From: Thermoactinomyces mirandus
Lineage (GTDB): Bacteria > Bacillota > Bacilli > Thermoactinomycetales > Thermoactinomycetaceae
Direction of reading: 5' to 3'
Length of the DNA stretch: 52,523 nucleotides
Assembly (NCBI RefSeq): GCF_013868055.1
Contig: NZ_JACEOL010000066.1
Location: forward strand, 1-52,523
Shown: one piece after another, positions 41,653 to 50,667 of the stretch
Numbering within the stretch: position 1 is the first letter of the stretch
Layout of the letters: each line of letters begins with the position of its first letter
Notes under the pieces: model-generated
Told to the model about the DNA's origin: nothing
Database searches by the model: none
What the model saw: the letters and a program-made list of their open reading frames with translations, nothing else
Position numbers and translations under genes: made by a program

Positions 41653-42948
41653 TTAATCTTTTGCCGGCCGCACGATGGAAACCGCAAATCTTTCCCACCG
41701 CATATGTTCCCGCATCCGCCGGTTTACATCGTCCAGGGAAAGCGACTCCAGAACCGGAACGAGATTGAACAGATCAGCATCATTAAAACGGTAACCCGTA
41801 AATTGGTTGGCAATCCATTCGGGTGAATTCAAATAACGAAGGTTGGCTCCGATTTTCTTCTTGCGAATCCGCTCAAAGGTGTCCGGATCAAGCCCCCGTT
41901 CAATCAGACGCGGTAATTCCTGTTTGATACGCTCAAGCAGACGGTCCGGATCTTCGGTATCTCCGCCCATCATCGATAATCCAAATCCACGGTCCAATGT
42001 ATAACTTACCCCAAAACTGTCATCAATCAAACCATCATCATAAAGAGACTGGTACAATTCCGAAGAAGAACCAAGCAGGGCATCGAGCACGATTTGCGTT
42101 GCCATTTCCTGCTTTAACAGTTCATCACCGGTAACATGAACACGGTTTTTCGTTTCTTTAAAACCAAACATACATTTGGAAATCCCGACACTTACCTCAA
42201 TTTCTTTCAGTTTATCCCCGGCCTGCTCCGGTTCGTCGGGAAAGAAGCGCTTGATCTCGGTTTGCACGGGAAAGGATTTTCCAGCCTGATTTTCCCTGAC
42301 AAGATTGATGATTTGCGCCGGATCTACAGGTCCAACCACAAACAGAACCATATTGCCGGGATGATAGAAAGTCTCGTAACAGGTATACAGCAAATCCCTG
42401 GTAATCTCCGCAATGGATTCAGTTGTCCCCGCAATGTCGATCCTGACCGGATGCTGTTGATACATGGCTTCAAACAATCCAAAATAGACACGCCAATCAG
42501 GATTGTCATCATACATTCGTATTTCCTGACCAATAATCCCTTTTTCCTTTTCCACATTCTGTTCCGTAAAATAAGGAGACTGCACAAAATCGAGCAACGT
42601 CGTCAGGTTTTGTTCCACCTGTCCGGTACAGGAAAACAGATAGGCGGTGCGTGTAAAACTGGTGAATGCATTGGCTGAAGCACCTTGTCTAGAAAACTCC
42701 TGAAAGACATCCTCACCGGAAGACTGTTCAAACATTTTATGTTCCAGGAAGTGGGCAATCCCGTCTGGAACCTGATGCTTTTCTTTTCCAGGAACCTGGA
42801 ACCCATTGTCGATCGATCCGTATTTCGTGGTAAATGTCGCGTAGGTTTTAAAAAATCCCTTTTTCGGCAAAACATAGACACTCAGCCCGTTGGGAAGTTC
42901 TTCAAAATACAGGGATTCCTGAACCTGATCAAAATCAACTTTTTGCAT
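41653..42948 (-). CDS. ymfH: M16-family zinc peptidase YmfH
   Basis: A 431-residue pitrilysin-like peptidase. The inverted zinc motif HFLEH is at residues 66-70, and the downstream glutamate in EKEKGIIGQEI near 143 completes the site, so this subunit should be catalytic. It pairs with the inactive homologue YmfF encoded just upstream, with a 14-nt overlap; such pairs work like mitochondrial processing peptidase alpha and beta subunits. The substrate is unknown; related pairs process small peptides such as bacteriocins and pheromones. ATG with GGAGG upstream. Confidence 0.92.
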   Translation of the reverse strand: MQKVDFDQVQESLYFEELPNGLSVYVLPKKGFFKTYATFTTKYGSIDNGFQVPGKEKHQVPDGIAHFLEHKMFEQSSGEDVFQEFSRQGASANAFTSFTRTAYLFSCTGQVEQNLTTLLDFVQSPYFTEQNVEKEKGIIGQEIRMYDDNPDWRVYFGLFEAMYQQHPVRIDIAGTTESIAEITRDLLYTCYETFYHPGNMVLFVVGPVDPAQIINLVRENQAGKSFPVQTEIKRFFPDEPEQAGDKLKEIEVSVGISKCMFGFKETKNRVHVTGDELLKQEMATQIVLDALLGSSSELYQSLYDDGLIDDSFGVSYTLDRGFGLSMMGGDTEDPDRLLERIKQELPRLIERGLDPDTFERIRKKKIGANLRYLNSPEWIANQFTGYRFNDADLFNLVPVLESLSLDDVNRRMREHMRWERFAVSIVRPAKD

Positions 42949-44242
42949 CTTCGTTTCCTCCCCGGTTCCGCAAAAAATAAATGGTATCCAGTTGTACCTT
43001 TTCAGCCATTTTTTGTACCTCTTCTATTCGGACCTGATTAATTTGCTCCAGTAACTCTTCCAGCGGACGCTGCATGCCGCTTAAAACAGATTGGTAATGA
43101 TAAAAAATCATTTCATAGGAACGATCCATTTGCGAACGTAACTGGTTGGACAGGGTTGCTTTTGTCTGCTTCAATTCCTGCTCTTCTATTTTCCCTTGCC
43201 GCAGATTCTCCAGCTGTTCCCTGATAATATTGACAGCCTGTTCATAATTGGAAATTTCAATGCCGGACTGGATAACCAGCAATCCTTTATGGCTTTCCAG
43301 GCGAGAAGAACAATAATAGGCCAGACTGGCTTTTTCACGCACATTGCGGAATAACTTGGAATGAGGGAAACCGCCCAGTATTCCGTTGAACATCAACAAA
43401 GCCGGGTAATCTTCATCCTGGACCGATGTTTGTGTCCGGCAGCCGATATTCAATTTCCCCTGCTTTACATTCATCCGTTCAATAACAACACGCTCCTCGG
43501 AAACCGGATGATGTACGGGTGCCACCTGAATCGTCTTTCTCGCCGCTTTGGCAACCCCGCCGAACTGTTTCTCCAGCAGTTCCATCACTTCATCAACAGT
43601 AACGTTTCCCACACAATAAAAATCAATCGGACATGTGGATAATACGTCCTGATAGTATGTATACAAGTTTTCCGCATCAATTTTTGCCAGATCTTCAATC
43701 CTTCCGTGATTAAACAAGGCAAAGGGTTCTCCCTTACACATTGCTTCAATCATGCGGAAAGAGGCATAACGGATTTTATCATCTTTCAGACTCTCTATTT
43801 TTTGCTTCAGGTTTTTCTTTTCCGCTTCAACATATGCAGCTTTAAATGCCTTCTTTTCCAATACGGGTTTTAACAGGACTTCACTTAGAAACTGAATCCC
43901 CTCTGCCAACAGTTTTGGCGCTTCCTTCAAATACTGTTCATTGGCAATTTCCATCGCAAATTGCATGATATGCCGTTCGCCCCGCTTGAATACATCCCCG
44001 TACAACACTGCTCCAAACAGATCATCCAGCTTCCTTTTAAAGGAAATGGTTGTTGGCACGGAAGCAGTTCCCCTCTGCAATACACTCGGCAGCAGAGCGG
44101 TTTTCGTAACCATCTCCGGCGCCAACTCCTGCTGAAAAAACGCCATCAACGTCGTTGTCTTGAATTTTTCACTGGTACAGACATGAACACGAATGTTCCC
44201 GATCATCCTTGAATCAAACTGAGCGTACTCCAAATTAGCCAC
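42935..44242 (-). CDS. ymfF: M16-family peptidase-like protein YmfF (inactive subunit)
   Basis: A 435-residue protein with the M16 fold. At the place of the zinc motif it has TTISFKRKLDDLFGA and no HxxEH, so it probably lacks catalytic activity and serves as the partner of YmfH. The second-domain signature FRNVREKASLAYYCSSRLE near residue 305 is conserved. The annotated GTG is only 2 nt after AAGGAGAG; a TTG three codons later has an 11-nt spacer, so the start is uncertain. The order ymfF-ymfH-ymfI matches B. subtilis. Confidence 0.88.
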   Translation of the reverse strand: MANLEYAQFDSRMIGNIRVHVCTSEKFKTTTLMAFFQQELAPEMVTKTALLPSVLQRGTASVPTTISFKRKLDDLFGAVLYGDVFKRGERHIMQFAMEIANEQYLKEAPKLLAEGIQFLSEVLLKPVLEKKAFKAAYVEAEKKNLKQKIESLKDDKIRYASFRMIEAMCKGEPFALFNHGRIEDLAKIDAENLYTYYQDVLSTCPIDFYCVGNVTVDEVMELLEKQFGGVAKAARKTIQVAPVHHPVSEERVVIERMNVKQGKLNIGCRTQTSVQDEDYPALLMFNGILGGFPHSKLFRNVREKASLAYYCSSRLESHKGLLVIQSGIEISNYEQAVNIIREQLENLRQGKIEEQELKQTKATLSNQLRSQMDRSYEMIFYHYQSVLSGMQRPLEELLEQINQVRIEEVQKMAEKVQLDTIYFLRNRGGNEDAKS

Positions 44243-44667
44243 CTCTCCTTAGATAGGGTCAATTATACCTATTATAGACGAATCATGTGTTGTTGGAAAC
44301 GTTAACCATTATTCTTTATTATGGTCCGCAATACAAAAAACTTGCTTGCCGGTAAAAAAGATGAATCATCTTTCCCGAACCGGCAGGGGTAACAACCGAC
44401 TAAATATTTTAAAAATTTATTTAACTGAAACCCTGATTCCCAATAAGATCAATAGACATAAAAATATCGGAAGAATTCTGATAGCTTCAATAAAAAGCGG
44501 CTGGAAGACTTCAGCCGCTTTTTATTGCCGACTGTGAACTTCATTCGTGTTCACTTTACAATGAAATCAATCAGGCTATTCAATATTTGCATTTAGTCAA
44601 GGGGAAAACTGTCTCGCTTGTTTTTGTGCAAATTGTCTCAAATTCACATAAAACCTTTCCACAAACT
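44243..44667. other. Intergenic region between spoIIIE and ymfF
   Basis: A 425-nt gap. It contains the spoIIIE terminator (44492-44523) and a second, two-part hairpin at 44347-44385 (TGCCGGT/ACCGGCA outer and AAAGAT/ATCTTT inner stems). The sequence 44524-44667 is the 3' flank of spoIIIE. No gene is supported on either strand. Confidence 0.5.
44492..44523. terminator. Terminator of spoIIIE
   Basis: Perfect 12-bp stem AAAAAGCGGCTG/CAGCCGCTTTTT (44492-44503 and 44512-44523, 8-nt loop), with T5 on both strands. It is 145 nt past the spoIIIE stop codon. Confidence 0.85.
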
Positions 44668-46989
44668 CTACTTGACAGCTTCTTTCCTTGCTTCATTCCG
44701 ATTCTCGATGGATGTGACCAATACTTCACGCGGCTTGCTCCCTTCATGAGGTCCGACGATCCCTTTGGCCTCAAGCATATCGATTAAACGGGCAGCCCTC
44801 GTATAACCGATGCGCAGGCGCCGCTGCAACAAGGAAACGGAAGCCGTCTGTGCTTCCACCACCAGTTCCATGGCTCTCGGAAACAGTTCATCATCCACAT
44901 CTGACTTTTGCTGTTCGGGAGCGTTTGGAATCATTTCTTCCTGATATTCCGGTTCCTGCTGCTCCTTCACAAATTTGACGACAGCTTCCACTTCTTCGTC
45001 CGTAAGGAAAGCTCCCTGAATCCGGGTTGGCTTGGATGCTCCCGTCGGCAAATACAGCATATCTCCACGTCCGAGCAGCTTTTCTGCGCCCCCCATATCC
45101 AGTATGGTGCGGGAATCGGCTTGTGAAGAAACCGCGAAAGCGATTCGGGTCGGGATATTCGCTTTAATCACCCCTGTAATGACATCCACTGAAGGACGCT
45201 GGGTGGCGATAATCAGATGGATTCCCGCCGCCCTGGCCATCTGCGCCAGACGGCAAATGGCATCTTCCACATCAGACGGGGCGACCATCATCAAATCGGC
45301 CAACTCATCGACAATGACCACAATATATGGCAGTGGATCCAGATCTTTTACCTTTTTCGTTTTGATTAACGAATTGAAACGCTCAATGTCACGGGCACCA
45401 TGTTTGGCAAAGAACTCATAGCGTTTTTCCATTTCCGCTACGACTTTTTTGAGGGCAATTGCCGCTTTGCGGGGATCGGTGACAACCGGAACCAGCAAAT
45501 GGGGAATTCCGTTATATATATTTAATTCAACCATTTTCGGATCGATCATCATCAGCTTTACTTCATCAGGTCGGGCTTTATACAGCAGGCTGATGATAAT
45601 GGCATTGATGCAGACGCTTTTCCCTGACCCCGTTGCACCGGCGACCAACAGGTGAGGCATTTTGGACAGATTGTCAATGATGGGTTTGCCGTAAATATCC
45701 CTGCCCAGCGCAATGCTCAGTTTGGATTCCGAATTCAGATATGCACTGCTTTCCAGTACATCCCGCAGACCAACGATGGCCACCTCGGTGTTGGGAATTT
45801 CAATCCCTACTGCCGATTTCCCCGGAATCGGCGCTTCAATCCGGATATCCTTGGCTGCAAGCGCCAGTGCTATATCATCTGCCAGGTTAACAATCCGACT
45901 CACTTTGACTCCTTTTTCCGGTTGAATTTCATAGCGGGTTATCGCCGGCCCGCGATGGATTTCGCCAACAGTGGCATCGACTCCAAAGCTTTTTAATTTA
46001 TCTTTCAAAACTTCAGCTTTTGCTTTATCCTGCATATCCTCCTGCTCTTTTCCCTGTCTCTTCCTGGCCGTCTTTAACAGCACCGTTGGCGGCAGTACAT
46101 AGTTTTCCATGTTGGAATGGGTATTGAATTTTACAACAATCGGTTCCTCTTCCTGCGGTTTGTCCTTGGAACTCTTCTTCATCCGCGTCTCAGGAACGCC
46201 GGGCCTGTCCAGGCGCAATTTCAACTGCTGCTGGGCAGGCCCGTTTCCTTCGTCTGCCTGGTACACCAAATCTTCAAAATCATAGATAACCGGGTTAGCC
46301 CTTTCCTGGCTGTCATTTTGGCTGTCAGCCACTTTTTTCCTGCGGTTCCGCTTCTGTTTTGACTCTTTTTGGCGATATTGGTGCTTGATCCAGCGTATCA
46401 GCCATTCTCTCGCTTTTTTCTTTTGTGTTTTAAACAAATTTTTTATTCCTGAAAATATTTTTACGTATGAAAGGTCGGCAATTAATAAAAATCCGCATAA
46501 CACCACTGCTCCCAGCACAATCAATGTGCCAACATCGTCAAACAGAAATTGAAGCAGGGCATACGAAAAGGCACCAACCATTCCACTCCCGATATCCATC
46601 GGTACCTGGGAGTTTCTTTCCGAAAGCAACAGATTCCATGTATGATCAATAATACCCACATTGGCGTCAAAAGTTTTGAAGGTCAGATAGTGATTAAAGG
46701 TCAGGACTGCAATCAGGACAAGCGCAATCCCTGTCCATCTGGGGGACCAGTCGGAAGGCCACTTGCGATTGGCCATAATATACAAGGCCAGCCAGATTCC
46801 GAACAATGGAACAATAAAATCCCAGGTTCCCATGATAAAACGGGACAGGTAGGTCAAATTCCTTCCAATGGCCCCATAACTGGCAATGGTAATCAAAGAT
46901 AAGGATAAAATAACAATCCCGTAAATTTCAAACATGATTTCCTTTTTTGTCTCTATCGCCTGGTTTTTCTTTTTTTTCTTTTTTGTCAT
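44668..46989 (-). CDS. spoIIIE: DNA translocase SpoIIIE/FtsK
   Basis: Membrane-anchored motor that pumps chromosomal DNA through the sporulation or division septum. The 773-residue protein has a basic start (KKKKKK), four membrane helices within about residues 20-180, a charged linker (about 190-310), the motor alpha/beta domains (about 320-690, Walker [11 protein letters not shown], Walker [13 protein letters not shown]), and the winged-helix gamma domain (about 705-765, [20 protein letters not shown]) that reads SRS/KOPS-like sites. Start at ATG 46989, 5 nt after AAGGTGG; a GTG three codons earlier overlaps this site. Position after tepA-ylzJ matches B. subtilis spoIIIE. Confidence 0.96.
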   Translation of the reverse strand: MTKKKKKKNQAIETKKEIMFEIYGIVILSLSLITIASYGAIGRNLTYLSRFIMGTWDFIVPLFGIWLALYIMANRKWPSDWSPRWTGIALVLIAVLTFNHYLTFKTFDANVGIIDHTWNLLLSERNSQVPMDIGSGMVGAFSYALLQFLFDDVGTLIVLGAVVLCGFLLIADLSYVKIFSGIKNLFKTQKKKAREWLIRWIKHQYRQKESKQKRNRRKKVADSQNDSQERANPVIYDFEDLVYQADEGNGPAQQQLKLRLDRPGVPETRMKKSSKDKPQEEEPIVVKFNTHSNMENYVLPPTVLLKTARKRQGKEQEDMQDKAKAEVLKDKLKSFGVDATVGEIHRGPAITRYEIQPEKGVKVSRIVNLADDIALALAAKDIRIEAPIPGKSAVGIEIPNTEVAIVGLRDVLESSAYLNSESKLSIALGRDIYGKPIIDNLSKMPHLLVAGATGSGKSVCINAIIISLLYKARPDEVKLMMIDPKMVELNIYNGIPHLLVPVVTDPRKAAIALKKVVAEMEKRYEFFAKHGARDIERFNSLIKTKKVKDLDPLPYIVVIVDELADLMMVAPSDVEDAICRLAQMARAAGIHLIIATQRPSVDVITGVIKANIPTRIAFAVSSQADSRTILDMGGAEKLLGRGDMLYLPTGASKPTRIQGAFLTDEEVEAVVKFVKEQQEPEYQEEMIPNAPEQQKSDVDDELFPRAMELVVEAQTASVSLLQRRLRIGYTRAARLIDMLEAKGIVGPHEGSKPREVLVTSIENRNEARKEAVK

Positions 46990-47190
46990 TGGAACCACCT
47001 TTTCAACGATCCGTCAACGCTTATTATAACATGGAAATTCTCACCAGTTTAGTTTTACCCGAATTTTTTTGTTTCCGGATTGAACGAGCGACTCCTTCCA
47101 AAAATAAACAGGGTTCTTTTTTATTTTCCGGCTTAATGGCAAATTCCCTTCCGGCTCTCATAAAAAGAAGAGAACTTGCCTGAAATGAAA

Positions 47191-47219
47191 TCAAAAAAAC
47201 CGCTGTTTTTTCAGCGGTT
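47191..47219 (-). terminator. Terminator of tepA-ylzJ
   Basis: Perfect 8-bp stem AACCGCTG/CAGCGGTT (47198-47205 and 47212-47219, 6-nt loop) followed on the minus strand by TTTTTTT, 3 nt past the ylzJ stop. Confidence 0.9.
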
Positions 47220-47222
47220 GTT

Positions 47223-47447
47223 TTAGTGCTCTTGGATAAACGGTGTATGCCTGATTTTCTTTCCGGGCTGAAACCGGGGATCCAGATAATGGGCGGGATC
47301 GGCACTCAACACCCGGACAATGGTGGCTTCCTGTTCATTTTCTTTGTGAACGAGCATGTTTACGCCCTGAACCTGGATCTCCTGCAATGCCAGCTCGTCA
47401 ACATTGTAATACGCCAATTCGATCGGGATTATTGAATAATAAATCAT
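47223..47447 (-). CDS. ylzJ: YlzJ-like protein
   Basis: A 74-residue protein with the YlzJ family pattern, [15 protein letters not shown] at the N-terminus and a C-terminal [10 protein letters not shown]. It is soluble and of unknown function. It overlaps tepA by 4 nt (ATGA), so the two are coupled, as in other Bacillales. Confidence 0.9.
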   Translation of the reverse strand: MIYYSIIPIELAYYNVDELALQEIQVQGVNMLVHKENEQEATIVRVLSADPAHYLDPRFQPGKKIRHTPFIQEH

Positions 47448-48178
47448 TGCAGAATCTCCTTTTCCCGCTTTCTGGCTTTCACCATTTTATTCAGTTCGGC
47501 CAATGCCTCAGAAATGCCGCCAACATCATCGATTAGCCCATATTTGACCGCATCTTTTCCAATCACATTGGTCCCGATATCCCGTGCCAAATCTCCGGTA
47601 CGAAACATGAGTTCACGAAACTTCTCTTCGGAAATCCCCGAATGGCTGGCAACGAAACGGGTTACCCGGTCCTGCATCTTTTCCAGATATTCGAAGGTTT
47701 GTGGCACACCGATCACCAGACCGCTCAATCTTACCGGATGTACCGTCATGGTCGCTGTTTCCGCAATAAAGGATTTATCTGCCGCCACCGCAATCGGAAC
47801 CCCGATACTGTGTCCTCCTCCCAAAACAATCGAGACGGTCGGCTTGTTCATGGTAGCAATCATCTCAGCAATGGCCAGTCCCGCTTCCACATCGCCGCCG
47901 ACAGTGTTCAATACAATCACCATTCCCTCAATTTTGGGATTTTGTTCAACAGCAATGATTTGGGGAATCACGTGCTCATACTTGGTTGTTTTGTTTTGTG
48001 GAGGCATCACCAGATGTCCTTCGATTTGCCCGATAATGCTTAAACAAAAAATATTGCTTTCCAGTTGCGGAACATTGGTTTGTCCGAGTTGCTGAATCAT
48101 TTGGGCGGCTGCATTTTTCTTTTTCTGTTCTTCATCTTCCGAATGATTCGGAGCAGATTCATAAATTTGCTCTTTCAT
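47444..48178 (-). CDS. tepA: Translocation-enhancing protein TepA (ClpP-like)
   Basis: A ClpP/crotonase-fold serine peptidase of 244 residues. The oxyanion and nucleophile region reads GGGHSIGVP (Ser in HS), the histidine region [11 protein letters not shown], and [13 protein letters not shown] matches the family's substrate loop. In B. subtilis it was reported to aid protein export and to degrade a spore protein-like substrate; the in vivo role is uncertain. The start is ATG 48178 with AAGGAG 8 nt upstream; the GTG three codons earlier overlaps the site. It is the first gene of the tepA-ylzJ transcript, next to spoIIIE. Confidence 0.92.
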   Translation of the reverse strand: MKEQIYESAPNHSEDEEQKKKNAAAQMIQQLGQTNVPQLESNIFCLSIIGQIEGHLVMPPQNKTTKYEHVIPQIIAVEQNPKIEGMVIVLNTVGGDVEAGLAIAEMIATMNKPTVSIVLGGGHSIGVPIAVAADKSFIAETATMTVHPVRLSGLVIGVPQTFEYLEKMQDRVTRFVASHSGISEEKFRELMFRTGDLARDIGTNVIGKDAVKYGLIDDVGGISEALAELNKMVKARKREKEILQ

Positions 48179-48271
48179 CGGGCTCACTCCTTCTTAAAAA
48201 TCTAACCATTAGTATGTACAAATATTATGCTGTTATTTGAAGCCCGAATGAAATCGCCGTTTAACCTTCTG

Positions 48272-48664
48272 TTATCCGAGTTTTTGCAAATTGTTCACTT
48301 TTTCCGCAGAGGCCAGCACCTTTTCCAGACTGCTTTGGACGGAAGCCTGAACAACTGCGGCATAGGCCCCTTCTACCAATGGAGCATCAGCCACCCGGAT
48401 CCGTTTATCCGGCCCCAGCATTTCAATCGCCATTTCAATCGACATGGAGGCACTTCCAAAATCAAATAAAATGATTACACCCTGATCGGAATATACGGAT
48501 TCAATCGCTTCCTTGATTTTTTGCATACTTGTACCCAGTTCGCCTTCATCGGTTCCGCCGGCTATAGCAATCGGAACCTGCTTTTGCACCTGGCTCAGGA
48601 ATTCTGCCAGCCCTTCGACCAGTTTTTCACTATGGGACACAAGAACCAATCCAACACAACTCAT
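48272..48664 (-). CDS. dhaM: Dihydroxyacetone kinase phosphotransfer subunit DhaM
   Basis: A 130-residue EIIA-Man-type phosphocarrier. The active histidine is His11 in LVLVSHSEKL, and DFGSASMSIEMA near residue 66 is a family motif. It takes phosphate from HPr (PTS) and gives it to ADP bound on DhaL. The protein is a single-domain DhaM, without the HPr and EI-like extensions seen in E. coli. It starts 3 nt after dhaL. ATG with AAGGAG upstream. Confidence 0.94.
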   Translation of the reverse strand: MSCVGLVLVSHSEKLVEGLAEFLSQVQKQVPIAIAGGTDEGELGTSMQKIKEAIESVYSDQGVIILFDFGSASMSIEMAIEMLGPDKRIRVADAPLVEGAYAAVVQASVQSSLEKVLASAEKVNNLQKLG

Positions 48665-48667
48665 AAA

Positions 48668-49291
48668 CTATTCTCCTTTTTGCAATTGATCTGCTAATGT
48701 TTGAAAGAGATAACAGGACGAGACAGCGCCTGGATCCACATGACCGATTGATCGTTCCCCCAAAAACGACGCACGTCCTTTTCTGGCCTGCAACTCCTTT
48801 GTTTTTTCCATCGATTGTACGGCTATATCCTTTACTTTTTGCCAGGAAAGATCCTGTCCGGCCCGAACCATATAATCAACAACCGGTTCCCAAACATCAA
48901 TCATGGTCTTGTCGCCCGGTTCCGCTTTTCCTCTCATTTTCAACCCGTTCAGGGCTTCCGTGAGCGCCAATCCCCATTCCTGCAAGGACAACGCCTTTTT
49001 TCCTTTGCATACTGCCGCCATTTTTAAAAATGCAGTGCCGTACAACGGACCCGATGCACCTCCCACCTTGCTGAGTAGAGCAAGGGAGACACGTTGAAAC
49101 AAAGCCCCAATATCCCCGTCTTCCGTCTCTTTAAGCAACTGCTCAACTTCCTTGAACCCCCGTGCCAGATTTATTCCGTGATCCCCATCACCGATCGCCT
49201 GGTCATACAGGGACAATTCTTCCTTTTTCTCCTGGATCAGCTTACTGAGATTTAACAGCCAACTTTTTATTTGCCCGCAGGTGAAATCCAT
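48668..49291 (-). CDS. dhaL: Dihydroxyacetone kinase ADP-binding subunit DhaL
   Basis: A 207-residue helical-barrel subunit that carries tightly bound ADP as cofactor, rephosphorylated by DhaM. The Mg- and nucleotide-binding AIGDGDHGINLARG near residue 31 and GGASGPLYGTAF near residue 76 are conserved; a DPGA motif near the C-terminus also matches. The ATG is preceded by AGGAGG. It lies 12 nt after dhaK. Confidence 0.95.
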   Translation of the reverse strand: MDFTCGQIKSWLLNLSKLIQEKKEELSLYDQAIGDGDHGINLARGFKEVEQLLKETEDGDIGALFQRVSLALLSKVGGASGPLYGTAFLKMAAVCKGKKALSLQEWGLALTEALNGLKMRGKAEPGDKTMIDVWEPVVDYMVRAGQDLSWQKVKDIAVQSMEKTKELQARKGRASFLGERSIGHVDPGAVSSCYLFQTLADQLQKGE

Positions 49292-49303
49292 TGCTTTTCC
49301 TCC

Positions 49304-50299
49304 TTATGCCTGAACCCAGGCTGCCGTGTTTGCCGGTGCTTCCAGTCCTTTTCTCAATTCGTCATCCAACCGAAGCAGGGTAAGGGAACAGCCGGCCATC
49401 TCCAATGAGGTCATAAACTCACCAATATGTGTGGAAAATACATGAATCCCTTTATCTTGTAAACATTTTGATATCTTCCTGTTTAAAATGTATAACTCCA
49501 TTTGGGGCGTTGCTCCCAGACTGTTTACCAAAACAGACACTTGATCCCCTTCCTTTACGGGCAAGTCTTCCAAGATATGATTCAATAAATCGACTGCAAC
49601 TTCATCGGATGTCATCAAGCTTCTTCTCATGATTCCGGGCTCGCCATGAATCCCCATTCCCACTTCCATTTCATTCTCGCCGAGTGAAAAACCGGGTTTT
49701 CCCACCGCCGGTACTGTACATGGTGTTAACGCCACACCCATGGTGCGAACATGCCGAACCGTTTTTTCGGCAATCCGGTGAACCTCCTCCAGGCTTGCTC
49801 CTGCTTCGGCCCAGGCTCCGGCGATTTTATGGACAAACACCGTGCCCGCGATTCCTCTGCGTTCCCCTGACTGTTTATTTTTCAGGGCAACATCATCATT
49901 GACGATCACTCTTTTGACAGGGATTCCTTCCACTTCTGCCAATTCGGCAGTCATATCAAAGTTCATCACATCACCAGCATAGTTTTTGATAATGAGCAGA
50001 ACTCCCCGTCCCCCGTCAGCCGCTTTAATCGCCTGCAAGATCTGGTCCGGAGCGGGAGAAGTAAATACTTCGCCAGCAACGGCAGCATCGAGCATCCCAC
50101 TTCCCACATACCCCCCATGGGCTGGTTCATGTCCGGAACCTCCGCCGCTTACCAACCCGACTTTGCCTTGAACAGGAGCATTTTTGCGAACAATCACTGA
50201 AGAACCTGGCAGCCTTTTTAACAGATCAGGATGTGCCGCTGCCATTCCATCCAACATTTCATCGACGACTGCTTCAGGATGATTGATTAACTTTTTCAA
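49304..50299 (-). CDS. dhaK: Dihydroxyacetone kinase substrate-binding subunit DhaK
   Basis: Binds dihydroxyacetone covalently through a histidine (in GMGIHGEPG near residue 214) and presents it for phosphorylation to dihydroxyacetone phosphate. The 331-residue length is typical. The N-terminal GGGSGHEPAHGGYVG near residue 50 and NYAGDVMNF near 105 are diagnostic. I place the start at TTG 50299, 6 nt after AAGGGGAG, since the protein then begins MKKLINHPEAV as in the family; the frame extends 8 codons further. Product feeds glycolysis and, via gpsA, phospholipids. First gene of dhaKLM. Confidence 0.94.
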   Translation of the reverse strand: MKKLINHPEAVVDEMLDGMAAAHPDLLKRLPGSSVIVRKNAPVQGKVGLVSGGGSGHEPAHGGYVGSGMLDAAVAGEVFTSPAPDQILQAIKAADGGRGVLLIIKNYAGDVMNFDMTAELAEVEGIPVKRVIVNDDVALKNKQSGERRGIAGTVFVHKIAGAWAEAGASLEEVHRIAEKTVRHVRTMGVALTPCTVPAVGKPGFSLGENEMEVGMGIHGEPGIMRRSLMTSDEVAVDLLNHILEDLPVKEGDQVSVLVNSLGATPQMELYILNRKISKCLQDKGIHVFSTHIGEFMTSLEMAGCSLTLLRLDDELRKGLEAPANTAAWVQA

Positions 50300-50475
50300 T
50301 TTCAACTCCCCTTTGTTAGGCAACTTTTAAAAAAATATATGAGCTGATGCTTCTCTTATTATATCTTACCGGAACAAGCAGCTAAAACTATCCAATCGAA
50401 AAAAATTCCAGAGTAAAGGATAAAAATCCATTTATTTCCTTAACATCTGTTCAAAAAAGTCATCTATAATAAAAC
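50300..50475. other. dhaK upstream region
   Basis: Regulatory DNA between dhaK and the candidate small RNA. On the minus strand a TATAAT (about 50359-50364) could be the dhaK -10 box. The -35 is unclear and no catabolite-repression site was recognised. Confidence 0.4.
50440..50470 (+). promoter_or_regulatory. Promoter of an orphan plus-strand transcript
   Basis: A perfect TATAAT (50465-50470), with TTAACA (50440-50445) at 19 nt or a poor AACATC at 17 nt. No plus-strand gene follows, but a strong terminator does. Confidence 0.45.
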
Positions 50476-50578
50476 AAGAGATGATAACTTGATTATCTAC
50501 AGGTTGTGATCTCAGCAAGTGGTTTTATGAATTTGTTCCCCGGATCTAAGAGACCGTTTTGCGGTCTCCTTTTTTTTG
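50476..50578 (+). ncRNA. Candidate small RNA of about 100 nt
   Basis: The stretch between a TATAAT promoter and a plus-strand intrinsic terminator contains no credible reading frame. The predicted RNA has a hairpin GATAA/TTATC near its 5' end, or alternatively ACTTG/CAAGT pairing, a single-stranded TTGTTCCCCGG that could be a seed for mRNA pairing, and the terminator stem GAGACCG/CGGTCTC (50550-50568) with T8. I do not recognise the family. It lies between dhaK (divergent) and the peptide synthetase gene (convergent). Confidence 0.45.
50550..50578 (+). terminator. Orphan plus-strand terminator
   Basis: Perfect 7-bp stem (50550-50556 and 50562-50568, 5-nt loop) followed by CTTTTTTTT. No plus-strand gene precedes it, which is the main evidence for the candidate small RNA. 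Confidence 0.85.
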
Positions 50579-50633
50579 ACAAACTTTCCTGGACCGGACT
50601 GGTATCTGAAGAGTAAAAAGGTAATTGAAACAG

Positions 50634-50663
50634 AAAGCCTGCCCCTTTTTTGGGACAGGCTTT
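50634..50663 (-). terminator. Terminator of the peptide synthetase gene
   Basis: A 12-bp stem with one G-U pair on the minus strand (50634-50645 and 50652-50663, 6-nt loop) followed by CTGTTTC, directly after the stop codon. Confidence 0.75.
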
Positions 50664-50667
50664 CCGT

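Noticed and set aside
44346..44537. Plus-strand 63-codon frame between spoIIIE and ymfF
   Set aside because: It runs through two hairpins including the spoIIIE terminator and has no ribosome binding site.
50476..50578. Candidate small RNA as RoxS/RsaE
   Set aside because: It shares only a short C-run; no further sequence similarity to the RoxS/RsaE pattern was seen.
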